A DNA stretch of 64,000 nucleotides, taken from Pseudomonas sp. S35. GTDB lineage: Bacteria; Pseudomonadota; Gammaproteobacteria; Pseudomonadales; Pseudomonadaceae. Below the pieces are notes generated by a model, which did no database searches, was not told the origin of the DNA, and saw only the letters and a program-made list of their open reading frames with translations. How positions within the stretch are numbered: position 1 is the first letter of the stretch; each line of letters starts with the position of its first letter. The stretch is from positions 3,534,001 to 3,598,000 of the forward strand of contig NZ_CP019431.1 in NCBI RefSeq assembly GCF_009866765.1. The letters run 5' to 3'. Shown piece by piece: positions 54,709 through 62,237 of this stretch. Position numbers and translations under genes: made by a program.

Positions 54709-55947
54709 ATGACCGAACACCACGTCATCAACCCGCTGTCCACCGGCGTCGACTACCCAACGTTGGCCGCGCGTCTGCGACCGATCTTCCAACGCATCGC
54801 CGACGGCGCGGTGCAGCGCGAACTCAGCCGCACCCTGCCCCATGAGCCGATCCAATGGCTGAAGGAAGCCGGTTTCGGCGCGGTACGCGTACCGGTGGAA
54901 TACGGCGGCGGCGGCGCGTCCCTGCCGCAATTGTTTGAGTTGCTGATCGAACTGGCCGAGGCCGACTCCAACGTGCCCCAGGCCCTGCGCGGGCACTTCG
55001 CCTTTGTCGAGGACCGCCTCAACGCACCGCCAAGCGCGGGCCGCGACCTGTGGTTCAAGCGCTTTGTCGACGGCGATATCGTCGGCTGCGCCTGGACCGA
55101 AATCGGCAACGTCGCCATCGGGGATGTGGTCACCCAGGTCAGCCCCGACGGTGATCACTGGAAACTCAACGGTGAAAAGTTCTACAGCACCGGCAGCATC
55201 TTCGCCGACTGGATCGACGTGTACGCCCAACGCAGTGACACTGGCGGCGACGTCATCGCCGCCACCCGCGCCCGCCAGCCAGGCGTGGTGCACAGCGACG
55301 ACTGGGACGGTTTTGGCCAGCGCACCACCGGCAGCGGCACCTCGCGCTTCACCGACGCGGTGGTGGAGGCGGATAACGTCATCGACTTTGCCACCCGCTT
55401 CAAATACCAGACCGCGTTCTACCAGTTGGTGCTGCTGGCCAGCCTCGCCGGCATCGGCCGCGCAGCGCTGCGCGATGTGGCCCATCAGGTGCGCAGCCGC
55501 CAGCGCATCTACAGTCATGGCAATGCGCCCCATGTGAGCCAGGATGCACAGGTTCAACAGGTGGTGGGCGAAGTGGCGGCATTGGTGTACGCCGCCGAGG
55601 CGAGCGCCTTGAGGGCCGCGTTACCGGCACAACGTGCCTACGTGGCGCGGTTTGGCGGGGATGATGCGGTGGAGCGCGAAGCCAACGTGGCGGCCGAGAT
55701 TGAATCGGCAACGGCGCAGGTGGTGGTGTCGGACTTGATCCAGCGGGCTACGAGCCAGTTGTTCAATGCACTGGGCGCGTCGGATGTACGCCAGGGCAAG
55801 GCCCTTGATCGGCATTGGCGTAACGCGCGGACGGTGTCGTCGCACAACCCGGTGATCTACAAGGCGCGCATCGTGGGCGACTGGGTGATCAATGGAACCG
55901 AGCCGCCGTTCGTATGGCAGATCGGCAACGGCCCGGCAAAGCACTGA
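54709..55947 (+). CDS. SfnC-like acyl-CoA dehydrogenase family monooxygenase
   Basis: A 412-residue protein of the acyl-CoA dehydrogenase fold, DszC/SfnC-like branch, where members act as FMNH2-dependent monooxygenases on sulfur compounds. Typical segments are VPVEYGGGGASLPQLFELLIELAEADSNV, GCAWTEIGNVAIGDV, LNGEKFYSTGS and the C-terminal LFNALGASDVRQGKALDRHWRNARTVSSHNP. Divergent from sfnG under its own sigma-54-type promoter, so it is probably part of the same sulfur-starvation response. The exact substrate is unknown. ATG 54709 gives MTEHHVINP. Confidence 0.85.
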   Translation: MTEHHVINPLSTGVDYPTLAARLRPIFQRIADGAVQRELSRTLPHEPIQWLKEAGFGAVRVPVEYGGGGASLPQLFELLIELAEADSNVPQALRGHFAFVEDRLNAPPSAGRDLWFKRFVDGDIVGCAWTEIGNVAIGDVVTQVSPDGDHWKLNGEKFYSTGSIFADWIDVYAQRSDTGGDVIAATRARQPGVVHSDDWDGFGQRTTGSGTSRFTDAVVEADNVIDFATRFKYQTAFYQLVLLASLAGIGRAALRDVAHQVRSRQRIYSHGNAPHVSQDAQVQQVVGEVAALVYAAEASALRAALPAQRAYVARFGGDDAVEREANVAAEIESATAQVVVSDLIQRATSQLFNALGASDVRQGKALDRHWRNARTVSSHNPVIYKARIVGDWVINGTEPPFVWQIGNGPAKH

Positions 55948-55962
55948 GGCCTAGCACAATCA

Positions 55963-55996
55963 AAATGTGGGAGAGGGCAAGCCCCCTCCCGCACTT
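55963..55996. repeat. Compact REP palindrome
   Basis: AAATGTGGGAGAGGGC and GCCCCCTCCCGCACTT are the same compact REP type as at 47272, here with a few mismatches. It lies between the convergent SfnC-like and TauE/SafE genes and can serve both 3' ends. Confidence 0.9.
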
Positions 55997-56010
55997 GGGT
56001 TGCATATAGC

Positions 56011-56796
56011 CTAGAAGGCCAGTTTGTACCCGACCGCCATCAACATGATCGCCAGGCACGGGCGCAACACGCCGTCCGGGATCTTGCCGGTCATGTGGCT
56101 GCCCACATAAATGCCCGGCAGCGAGCCCATCAACAGAAAGCCCAGCAGGTGCCAGTCCATATTGCCCATGCCGGCGTGGCCCAGGCCTGCCACCAGGGTC
56201 AGGGGTACGGCATGGGCGATCTCGGTGCCCACCAGGCGGCGCGTGGCCAGGAACGGGTACAGGATAAACAGCGCCACGGTGCCCAGGGCGCCAGCACCGA
56301 TGGAGGTCAGGGCGACCATGGTGCCGAGGATGGCGCCGGTGACTACGGTCAACCCATTCAGGTTGCGCGGGTTCATATGGTAGCTGTCGCCCGCGTGACG
56401 CTGGGCGAACGCCAGCAGGCGCTGCTTGAACAGGATCGCCAAGGCCGTCAGCAGCAACACCACGCCGAGGGCTTGCTTGATCACCGCGTTCATCGCGCTG
56501 GGGTCGGTGTGCAGGCTGGCAAGGAACCACAGGGTCAACAACACCGCAGGCACACTGCCCAGGGTCAGCCAGCCGGTGATGGTCCAGTCGATGTTCTTGT
56601 TCTTGCTGTGCACCAGCACGCCACCGGACTTGGTGATGGCCGCGTACAACAGGTCAGTGCCCACCGCGGTGGCCGGGTTGATACCGAACCACAAGAGGAT
56701 CGGGGTCATCAACGAGCCCCCGCCGACACCGGTCATACCCACGATAAAACCCACGATCAGGCCGGCAATTACGAAACCAACGTTACCCACTTCCAT
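56011..56796 (-). CDS. TauE/SafE-family sulfite/anion exporter
   Basis: A 261-residue membrane protein with about eight helices and the duplicated TauE/SafE signature: GLIVGFIVGMTGVGGGSLMTPIL in the first half and GTMVALTSIGAGALGTVAL in the second. Members move sulfite, sulfoacetate or other organosulfur anions. Its place next to sulfone genes makes a sulfur substrate reasonable, but a REP and convergent orientation separate them. ATG 56796. Confidence 0.88.
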   Translation of the reverse strand: MEVGNVGFVIAGLIVGFIVGMTGVGGGSLMTPILLWFGINPATAVGTDLLYAAITKSGGVLVHSKNKNIDWTITGWLTLGSVPAVLLTLWFLASLHTDPSAMNAVIKQALGVVLLLTALAILFKQRLLAFAQRHAGDSYHMNPRNLNGLTVVTGAILGTMVALTSIGAGALGTVALFILYPFLATRRLVGTEIAHAVPLTLVAGLGHAGMGNMDWHLLGFLLMGSLPGIYVGSHMTGKIPDGVLRPCLAIMLMAVGYKLAF

Positions 56797-56990
56797 TACA
56801 GCTACCTGCGGCCTTATAAATTTCTGGCGGCAGGATAGCGATTTTTCTTATAACGACTTATACCAATATGATCTGACTTTAGATCTTTTTTGCTTGATGC
56901 AGATTTTTTTGCCGATCACTGCATCCAGTTCGCGTGCCCGTGGGTAGTCCTTGCAGCAACCCTGCTGTTTCATCTAAAGGAGAAACACCC

Positions 56991-57512
56991 ATGAACGCTA
57001 AAGCCCTGCTCTGCCTCACCGGTTTGCTCGTGGCCAGCCCTGGCGCCTTTGCCCAGGCTGAGTTGCCCGACAGCATCAAGGTGCCGGACGGCCACAAAGT
57101 AGCGATGCAAACCACCGGCGTCGGCGAGATCACCTACGAGTGCCGCGACAAAGCCAACGCCCCAGGCCAGACCGAATGGACCTTCGTCGGCCCCAAGGCT
57201 GTATTGAATGATCGCAGCGGCAAGCAAGTGGGCACCTACTTCGGCCCACCCGCCACTTGGCAAGCCAAGGACGGTTCGAAAATCACCGGCACCCAACTGG
57301 CCGTAGCGCCGTCAAGCCCGGGCAACCTGCCGTATCAACTGGTCAAGGCCAACCCGGCCGAAGGCAAGGGCGCGATGAGTGGCGTGAGTTACATCCAGCG
57401 GGTCGCCCTTAAAGGTGGCGTGGCGCCGAGCACTGAATGCACAGCCGCCAACAAGGGCAAGCAGGAAGTGGTGAAGTACCAGGCCGACTACATCTTCTGG
57501 GCGGCCAACTGA
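56991..57512 (+). CDS. DUF3455 exported protein
   Basis: A 173-residue protein with a signal peptide (ALLCLTGLLVASPGAFA) and a DUF3455 domain: PDGHKVAMQTTGVGEITYEC, TEWTFVGPKAVLNDRSGK and the C-terminal YIQRVALKGG with VKYQADYIFW. Predicted to be periplasmic; function unknown. AAAGGAG lies seven bases before ATG 56991. It is followed, across a small REP, by an ECF sigma factor and its anti-sigma factor, a grouping that suggests a shared envelope response. Confidence 0.88.
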   Translation: MNAKALLCLTGLLVASPGAFAQAELPDSIKVPDGHKVAMQTTGVGEITYECRDKANAPGQTEWTFVGPKAVLNDRSGKQVGTYFGPPATWQAKDGSKITGTQLAVAPSSPGNLPYQLVKANPAEGKGAMSGVSYIQRVALKGGVAPSTECTAANKGKQEVVKYQADYIFWAAN

Positions 57513-57532
57513 GCAAACTGCGCTACGCTGCC

Positions 57533-57554
57533 TGTGGCGAGCGCGCTCGCCACA
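57533..57554. repeat. Small REP-type palindrome
   Basis: TGTGGCGAGCG and CGCTCGCCACA form a perfect 11 bp palindrome without a loop. It lies between the DUF3455 gene and the sigma factor gene. Confidence 0.8.
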
Positions 57555-57574
57555 GGGGTTCAGCCATTTGAGGG

Positions 57575-58099
57575 ATGTGCGTGTTTGATTACGAAGCCTG
57601 TCTGCTGGCCTGTGCCCGTGGCGACCAACGCGCCTTGCGCCGACTGTATGAGCAGGACAGCAGCCATTTGCTCGGCGTAGCCCTGCGTATCGTGCGTGAC
57701 CGGGCGCTGGCCGAAGATGTCGTGCATGACGCATTTATCAAGGTCTGGCGCGGCGCCGGCAGTTTCGACCCCAGCCGTGGCTCGGCGCGGGGCTGGGTGT
57801 TCAGCGTGACCCGTCACCTGGCCCTCAACGTGGTGCGCAATCACTACCGTGAAGTGCCATTGGGCGACGAGCACGAGCACGTCGCCGCGCCCTCCGAGAC
57901 ATTTGAATTTTCCGCGCGTTCCGGGCAGATCCACACCTGCCTGGAGCAGCTCGACCCGGCCCGTCGCACCTGCATTTTGCATGCGTATGTCGACGGCTAT
58001 TCCCATAGCGAAATCGCTTCGAGGTTGGACACCCCTTTGGGGACCGTCAAAGCCTGGATCAAACGTAGCCTCGCCGCGCTGCGGGAGTGCATGGCATGA
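57575..58099 (+). CDS. ECF-family RNA polymerase sigma factor
   Basis: A 174-residue group IV sigma factor. Region 2 includes ALRIVRDRALAEDVVHDAFIKVWR and ARGWVFSVTRHLALNVVRNHYR; region 4 includes LEQLDPARRTCILHAYVDGYSHSEIASRLDTPLGTVKAWIKRSL. It should direct polymerase to a small regulon when freed from its anti-sigma partner. Initiation may instead be at GTG 57581, which has GAGGG six bases upstream, whereas that GAGGG abuts the ATG. The stop overlaps the anti-sigma start as ATGA. The regulon is unknown; no second signalling gene is present. Confidence 0.92.
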   Translation: MCVFDYEACLLACARGDQRALRRLYEQDSSHLLGVALRIVRDRALAEDVVHDAFIKVWRGAGSFDPSRGSARGWVFSVTRHLALNVVRNHYREVPLGDEHEHVAAPSETFEFSARSGQIHTCLEQLDPARRTCILHAYVDGYSHSEIASRLDTPLGTVKAWIKRSLAALRECMA

Positions 58100-58770
58100 A
58101 CAACCCCTTGGACGAACTGGCCAGCGAATACGTGCTGGGCACCCTGCCCGCCGAACAACGGGCCGACGTGGAACACCGCCTGCCCCACGATGCCGAGTTA
58201 CGTGCGGCGGTGGATGCCTGGGAACAGCGCCTGCTGCCCCTGACTGCGCTGGCCGAACCGGTGCTGCCCTCGGCACAGTTGTGGCGGCGCATCGAACGTC
58301 ACACCGCGAGCCCGGACGCCCACATACCGTGGTGGAACCTGCTGGCGTTGTGGCGCGGCCTGGCGGGTGCGGGGTTGGCAGCGAGCGTGGTGCTGGCGGC
58401 GTTATTGCTGACCCGCCCGCCCATCGCTGAGCCAAGCTTTGTGGTGGTGTTGGTGGCGCCGCAGAGCCAGGCGCCGGGTTGGGTGATCCAGGCCAGCAAC
58501 AATCAGCAGATTCAGTTGATTCCGTTGGGTGTGATGGAAGTGCCGGCGGACAAGGCCCTGCAGTTCTGGACCAAGGGCGATGGCTGGCAAGGCCCGGTGT
58601 CCCTGGGCTTGGTCAAGCCGGGTCAACGCCTGTCGGTGCCGTTGGACGCGTTGCCGCCGCTGTCGCCTAACCAATTGTTCGAACTCACCCTGGAAGACCC
58701 AAGCGGCTCGCCAACCGGCAAACCCACCGGGCCGATCCAGGCCATCGGCCGCGCCGTCAAGGTGCTCTGA
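58096..58770 (+). CDS. Anti-sigma factor (RskA-like)
   Basis: A 224-residue anti-sigma factor. The N-terminal cytoplasmic domain (MNNPLDELASEYVLGTLPAEQRADVEHRLP) is the ASD-type helix bundle that binds ECF sigma factors. One membrane helix follows (LAGAGLAASVVLAALLL), then a periplasmic domain (VLVAPQSQAPGWVIQASNNQQI and PLDALPPLSPNQLFELTLED) of the RskA C-terminal type. It is translationally coupled to the sigma factor by ATGA overlap. Release is probably by regulated proteolysis. Confidence 0.9.
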   Translation: MNNPLDELASEYVLGTLPAEQRADVEHRLPHDAELRAAVDAWEQRLLPLTALAEPVLPSAQLWRRIERHTASPDAHIPWWNLLALWRGLAGAGLAASVVLAALLLTRPPIAEPSFVVVLVAPQSQAPGWVIQASNNQQIQLIPLGVMEVPADKALQFWTKGDGWQGPVSLGLVKPGQRLSVPLDALPPLSPNQLFELTLEDPSGSPTGKPTGPIQAIGRAVKVL

Positions 58771-60072
58771 TCAGCCGACGTTGGGCAGCCACACGCGAAA
58801 CCGGGCGCCGCCCAACGGCGACGCCAGGGCCGTCAACGTGCCACCCTGGGCTTCCAGGGCGCGGCGGCTGATCGCCAGGCCCAGGCCAAAGCCGCCGGTG
58901 CTGCGGTCGCGGCTGCGGTCGAGGCGATAGAACGGTTCGAAGATGCGTTCGCGCTGGTCCAGCGGAATGCCGATACCATCGTCGTCGACCCAGATCTCAC
59001 AGCCCTTGGGGCACACCTTGACGCCCACCTGGATGCGCGCGTCGCAGTAACGCGTGGCATTGCGCAGCAGGTTCTGCAACGCACGGGCGGTCAGGCGCGG
59101 GTCGAGGCTGAAGCGCTCCACCACGCAATCGAGCACCACATCGATCACGATCTCGGGGTTCTCCAGCTCGTCGTCGACGCTGCCGAGTACGCTGTCGATA
59201 AACTCATCAAGCACCACCTCGACCCGCTCCGGCAGTTGCGCCGGGTTTTGCAGGCGGCTGTAAGAGAGCAACTCCAGCACCAGCTCATCCAACTCGCGAA
59301 TATGCGCCACCAGGCCATGCAGGCGTTCGCGGCTGGCCTCGGGCAGGTCTTCGGACAGCGCCAGGGCCAGGCCGAAGTCCAGGCGCGTCAACGGTGTACG
59401 CAGTTCATGGGACACCGCGTTGAGCAAGTCGCGCTGCTGGTTGAGCAGGTGTTCGATGTCATCGGCCATAGTGTCGAATACGGCCGCCAGGCTGCCGATA
59501 TTGGAACTCGGCGGGATGCGCGTGCGCTCGGCCAGGTTGCCCTTGCCCAGTTGCGCGGCGGTGCTTTTGAGGCGTTCCAGATCACGCCAGTGCGGACGCA
59601 ACCAGAACAGCAGGCAGGCCAGCAACGCCGCGCCGACCAGCACATTCATCGACCAGTACAGCAGGTTCATGTCCAGCGGGTCTGGGGGGATGGTTAGCTT
59701 GACCACGAATTGCTGGTTGAGCGGCGAGCTGATTTCTTCCATCCAGCCCCACTCCCCCAGGCGAATCACTGGTTTGCCCTGCCCCAACAGCGTGGCTTCC
59801 TGCGGGGTATAGCTGGCGTCCTGGCGCAGCAGCAGTTGCACTTTGAGCGGCGCGAAGTCGCGGCCCAGTTGCTCGGTGACCTGGGACCAACGCTCCACCG
59901 GCGCCCGCTGGTATTGCCTGACGATGAGGGTTTGCTGGCCTCGGGATTGCTCGACGTTGTAGTCCAGGTAACGGTGTTCAAACAGCTGGATGACCAGCTT
60001 GGGGATCAGATAGATCGCCGCACTGTAGGTGACGATCGTGATCAGGTAGAGGCGTAGCAGCACACGGAACAT
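58771..60072 (-). CDS. Sensor histidine kinase beside an RND pump
   Basis: A 433-residue kinase: N-terminal helix (LLRLYLITIVTYSAAIYLI), a periplasmic domain of ~130 residues, a second helix (VLVGAALLACLLFWL), HAMP, then HisKA with His222 in AVSHELRTP. The ATP domain has LLRNATRYCD, DDDGIGIP and GGFGLGLAIS. It is 3 bp from its response regulator and the pair is divergent from a MexAB-like efflux operon, so pump control is likely. The stop codon follows that of the anti-sigma gene with no gap (convergent). Confidence 0.92.
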   Translation of the reverse strand: MFRVLLRLYLITIVTYSAAIYLIPKLVIQLFEHRYLDYNVEQSRGQQTLIVRQYQRAPVERWSQVTEQLGRDFAPLKVQLLLRQDASYTPQEATLLGQGKPVIRLGEWGWMEEISSPLNQQFVVKLTIPPDPLDMNLLYWSMNVLVGAALLACLLFWLRPHWRDLERLKSTAAQLGKGNLAERTRIPPSSNIGSLAAVFDTMADDIEHLLNQQRDLLNAVSHELRTPLTRLDFGLALALSEDLPEASRERLHGLVAHIRELDELVLELLSYSRLQNPAQLPERVEVVLDEFIDSVLGSVDDELENPEIVIDVVLDCVVERFSLDPRLTARALQNLLRNATRYCDARIQVGVKVCPKGCEIWVDDDGIGIPLDQRERIFEPFYRLDRSRDRSTGGFGLGLAISRRALEAQGGTLTALASPLGGARFRVWLPNVG

Positions 60073-60075
60073 GGT

Positions 60076-60777
60076 TCAGCATTCCCACTCGGAACGGCTG
60101 AACAGGTAGCCCTTGCCCCACACCGTCTTGATCTTGCGCGCCTCGCCGGCATGGTCGTCGAACTTGCGGCGCAGCTTGGAGATGGCCACGTCCACCGAGC
60201 GGTCGGTGCCGTTGAACTCGATGCCGCGCAGGCGTTGCAGGATCTGGTCGCGGCTGAGCACTTCACCGGCATGCCGGGCCAGCACCACCAGCAGGTTGTA
60301 TTCACCGCTGGACAACTCCACCGGCTGCTCGCGCCACACCACGGTGCGTTCCGACAGGTCGATGCACAGGTTGCCCATCAGGATCCGGTCGTTGGCCACC
60401 TGGGGCTCGGACAGGCTGCTGCGGCGCAACAAGGTACGCACACGGGCCAGCAACACACGCGGCTCGCAGGGTTTGGTCACGTAGTCGTCGGCGCCCATCT
60501 CCAGGCCCAGCACCTGGTCGTGGCTGTCGTCGCGGGCGGTCAGCATCAGGATCGGCAGGCCCGCCGAATCGGCGCGTAGCAGGCGGCACACTTGCAGGCC
60601 GTCGAGACCAGGCAGCATCAGGTCGAGGATCACCAAATCCGGCGGGTCAAGACGTGCGCGCTCACGAACGTGGTCACCACGGCTGAGCACGCTGACGTGG
60701 TAGCCATTGCGCTCCAGGTAGCTGGCAATCAGCTCGGACAGGGCGGCGTCGTCTTCCACCAGGAGGATGTTGGGCAT
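60076..60777 (-). CDS. OmpR/PhoB-family response regulator beside an RND pump
   Basis: A 233-residue regulator. The receiver has the acidic pair in VEDDAA, phospho-acceptor Asp52 in VILDLMLPG and Lys in DDYVTKPCE. The C-terminal winged helix includes GTDRSVDVAISKLRRKFDD and TVWGKGYLF. Located 290 bp from, and divergent to, the RND adaptor gene, with a REP doublet in between. It is a paralogue of the regulator at 12493-13200. Confidence 0.93.
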   Translation of the reverse strand: MPNILLVEDDAALSELIASYLERNGYHVSVLSRGDHVRERARLDPPDLVILDLMLPGLDGLQVCRLLRADSAGLPILMLTARDDSHDQVLGLEMGADDYVTKPCEPRVLLARVRTLLRRSSLSEPQVANDRILMGNLCIDLSERTVVWREQPVELSSGEYNLLVVLARHAGEVLSRDQILQRLRGIEFNGTDRSVDVAISKLRRKFDDHAGEARKIKTVWGKGYLFSRSEWEC

Positions 60778-60820
60778 GAAGGTGTTTCCAGAAAATACAG
60801 TGATGTGTCGTACACAAATC

Positions 60821-60915
60821 CAATGTGGGAGGAGGCTTGCCTCCGATGGCGGTGCTTCAGATGCAGAGTTGTTGACTGATTCACCGCTATCGGGGGCAAG
60901 CCCCCTCCCACATTT
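60821..60915. repeat. REP doublet in the divergent region before the RND operon
   Basis: CAATGTGGGAGGAGGCTTGC faces ATCGGGGGCAAGCCCCCTCC with ~45 bases between. It is unusual in lying between divergent genes rather than at a 3' end, so the promoter of the pump operon is probably in 60916-61066. Confidence 0.9.
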
Positions 60916-61066
60916 GATCTTCAGTGTTTGCAGGATTGTGCAAGGATATACGCCCTCGGCGCCCCGCGCGCGGCACCTTACATTTCTTCACACACGACCT
61001 ACACAGCTTCACAGCACCACGGCGCAGGTGACCTTAGGATGCGCCAGTCACTATTGGGATAAGAGC

Positions 61067-62224
61067 ATGTCGAAGAATCTGTTGACGCCGTTTTGCCTGT
61101 TGGCCCTCACCCTGGCGTTGAGCGCATGTGGCAACTCCGCCGCCGAGGCGCCGCAAACGGCGCCGGCCAAGGTGCGCATCGAAACCTTGCAGGCCAAGCC
61201 CCTGTCCATCACCAGCGAACTGAGCGGGCGCATTGCCGCGCCGCGTATTGCCGAAGTGCGCGCGCGGGTGGCCGGCGTGGTGATGCAGCGGGTATTCAAG
61301 GAAGGCCACGACGTGAAACAGGGCGACGTGCTGTTTCGCATCGACCCGGCGCCGTTCAAGGCCGACCTCGACAGCGCCCAGGCCAACCTGAGCAAGGCCC
61401 AAGCCAACGCGTTCCAGGCGCGCCTGCAAGCGCAGCGCTACAGCCAGTTGGTGGAAGGCAACGCCATCAGCGGCCAAGACTACGACAACGCCCGCGCCGC
61501 CGTGCGCCAGACCAACGCCGAAGTCGCCGCCAACAAGGCCGCCGTCGAGCGCGCCAAATTGAACCTGGGCTATGCCACCGTCACGGCGCCGATCTCCGGG
61601 CGCATTGGCCGTGCGCTGGTGACCGAAGGCGCACTGGTGGGCCAGAACGAGGCCACACCACTGGCGCTCATCCAGCAACTGGACCCGATCCACGCCGACC
61701 TCACCCAGTCCACCCGCGAGTTGAACGACCTGCGCCGCGCCTTCCGTGCCGGTAGCTTGAAGCAGGTGGGCCAGGACCAGGCCAAGGCTACGCTGATCCA
61801 GGACGACGGCAGCCTGTATCCGCTGCCGGGCAAACTGCTGTTCACCGACATCAGCGTCGACCCCGGCACCGGCCAGATCATCTTGCGCAGCGAGTTCCCC
61901 AACCCGGACCTGGACCTGTTGCCCGGCAGTTTTGTGCGGGTGCGCCTGGAGCAAGCTGTCGACAAGCAAGGCATCAGCGTGCCGCAACGCGCCATCACCC
62001 GTGACAGCGCCGGCATCCCGATGGTGTTGCTGCTGGATGCCGAGCAGACCGTGAGCTTGCAACCGGTGCAATTGGGCGCGGTGATCGCTGATCGCTGGAT
62101 CGTCAGCAGTGGGCTCAAGCCCGGTGACCGCATCGTCGTCGAAGGCGTGCAACACGCGCGCCCCGGTGAAAAAGTCCAGGTAGACGACAGCCCGACGCCA
62201 CTCGCCCAGGCTTTTGGCCAATAA
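61067..62224 (+). CDS. RND efflux periplasmic adaptor lipoprotein (MexA-like)
   Basis: A 385-residue membrane-fusion protein. The N-terminus LLTPFCLLALTLALSACGNS is a lipoprotein signal with the LSAC lipobox. The barrel-sandwich hybrid and coiled coil follow (IAEVRARVAGVVMQRVFKEG; ISGQDYDNARAAVRQTNAEV; the matching TVTAPISGRIGRALVTEG). Length and pattern match MexA/TtgA/AcrA. First gene of an efflux operon whose permease gene starts 13 bp downstream and whose outer-membrane gene would lie beyond the window. The divergent two-component system may regulate it. Confidence 0.93.
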   Translation: MSKNLLTPFCLLALTLALSACGNSAAEAPQTAPAKVRIETLQAKPLSITSELSGRIAAPRIAEVRARVAGVVMQRVFKEGHDVKQGDVLFRIDPAPFKADLDSAQANLSKAQANAFQARLQAQRYSQLVEGNAISGQDYDNARAAVRQTNAEVAANKAAVERAKLNLGYATVTAPISGRIGRALVTEGALVGQNEATPLALIQQLDPIHADLTQSTRELNDLRRAFRAGSLKQVGQDQAKATLIQDDGSLYPLPGKLLFTDISVDPGTGQIILRSEFPNPDLDLLPGSFVRVRLEQAVDKQGISVPQRAITRDSAGIPMVLLLDAEQTVSLQPVQLGAVIADRWIVSSGLKPGDRIVVEGVQHARPGEKVQVDDSPTPLAQAFGQ

Positions 62225-62237
62225 GGATTATTCGACC

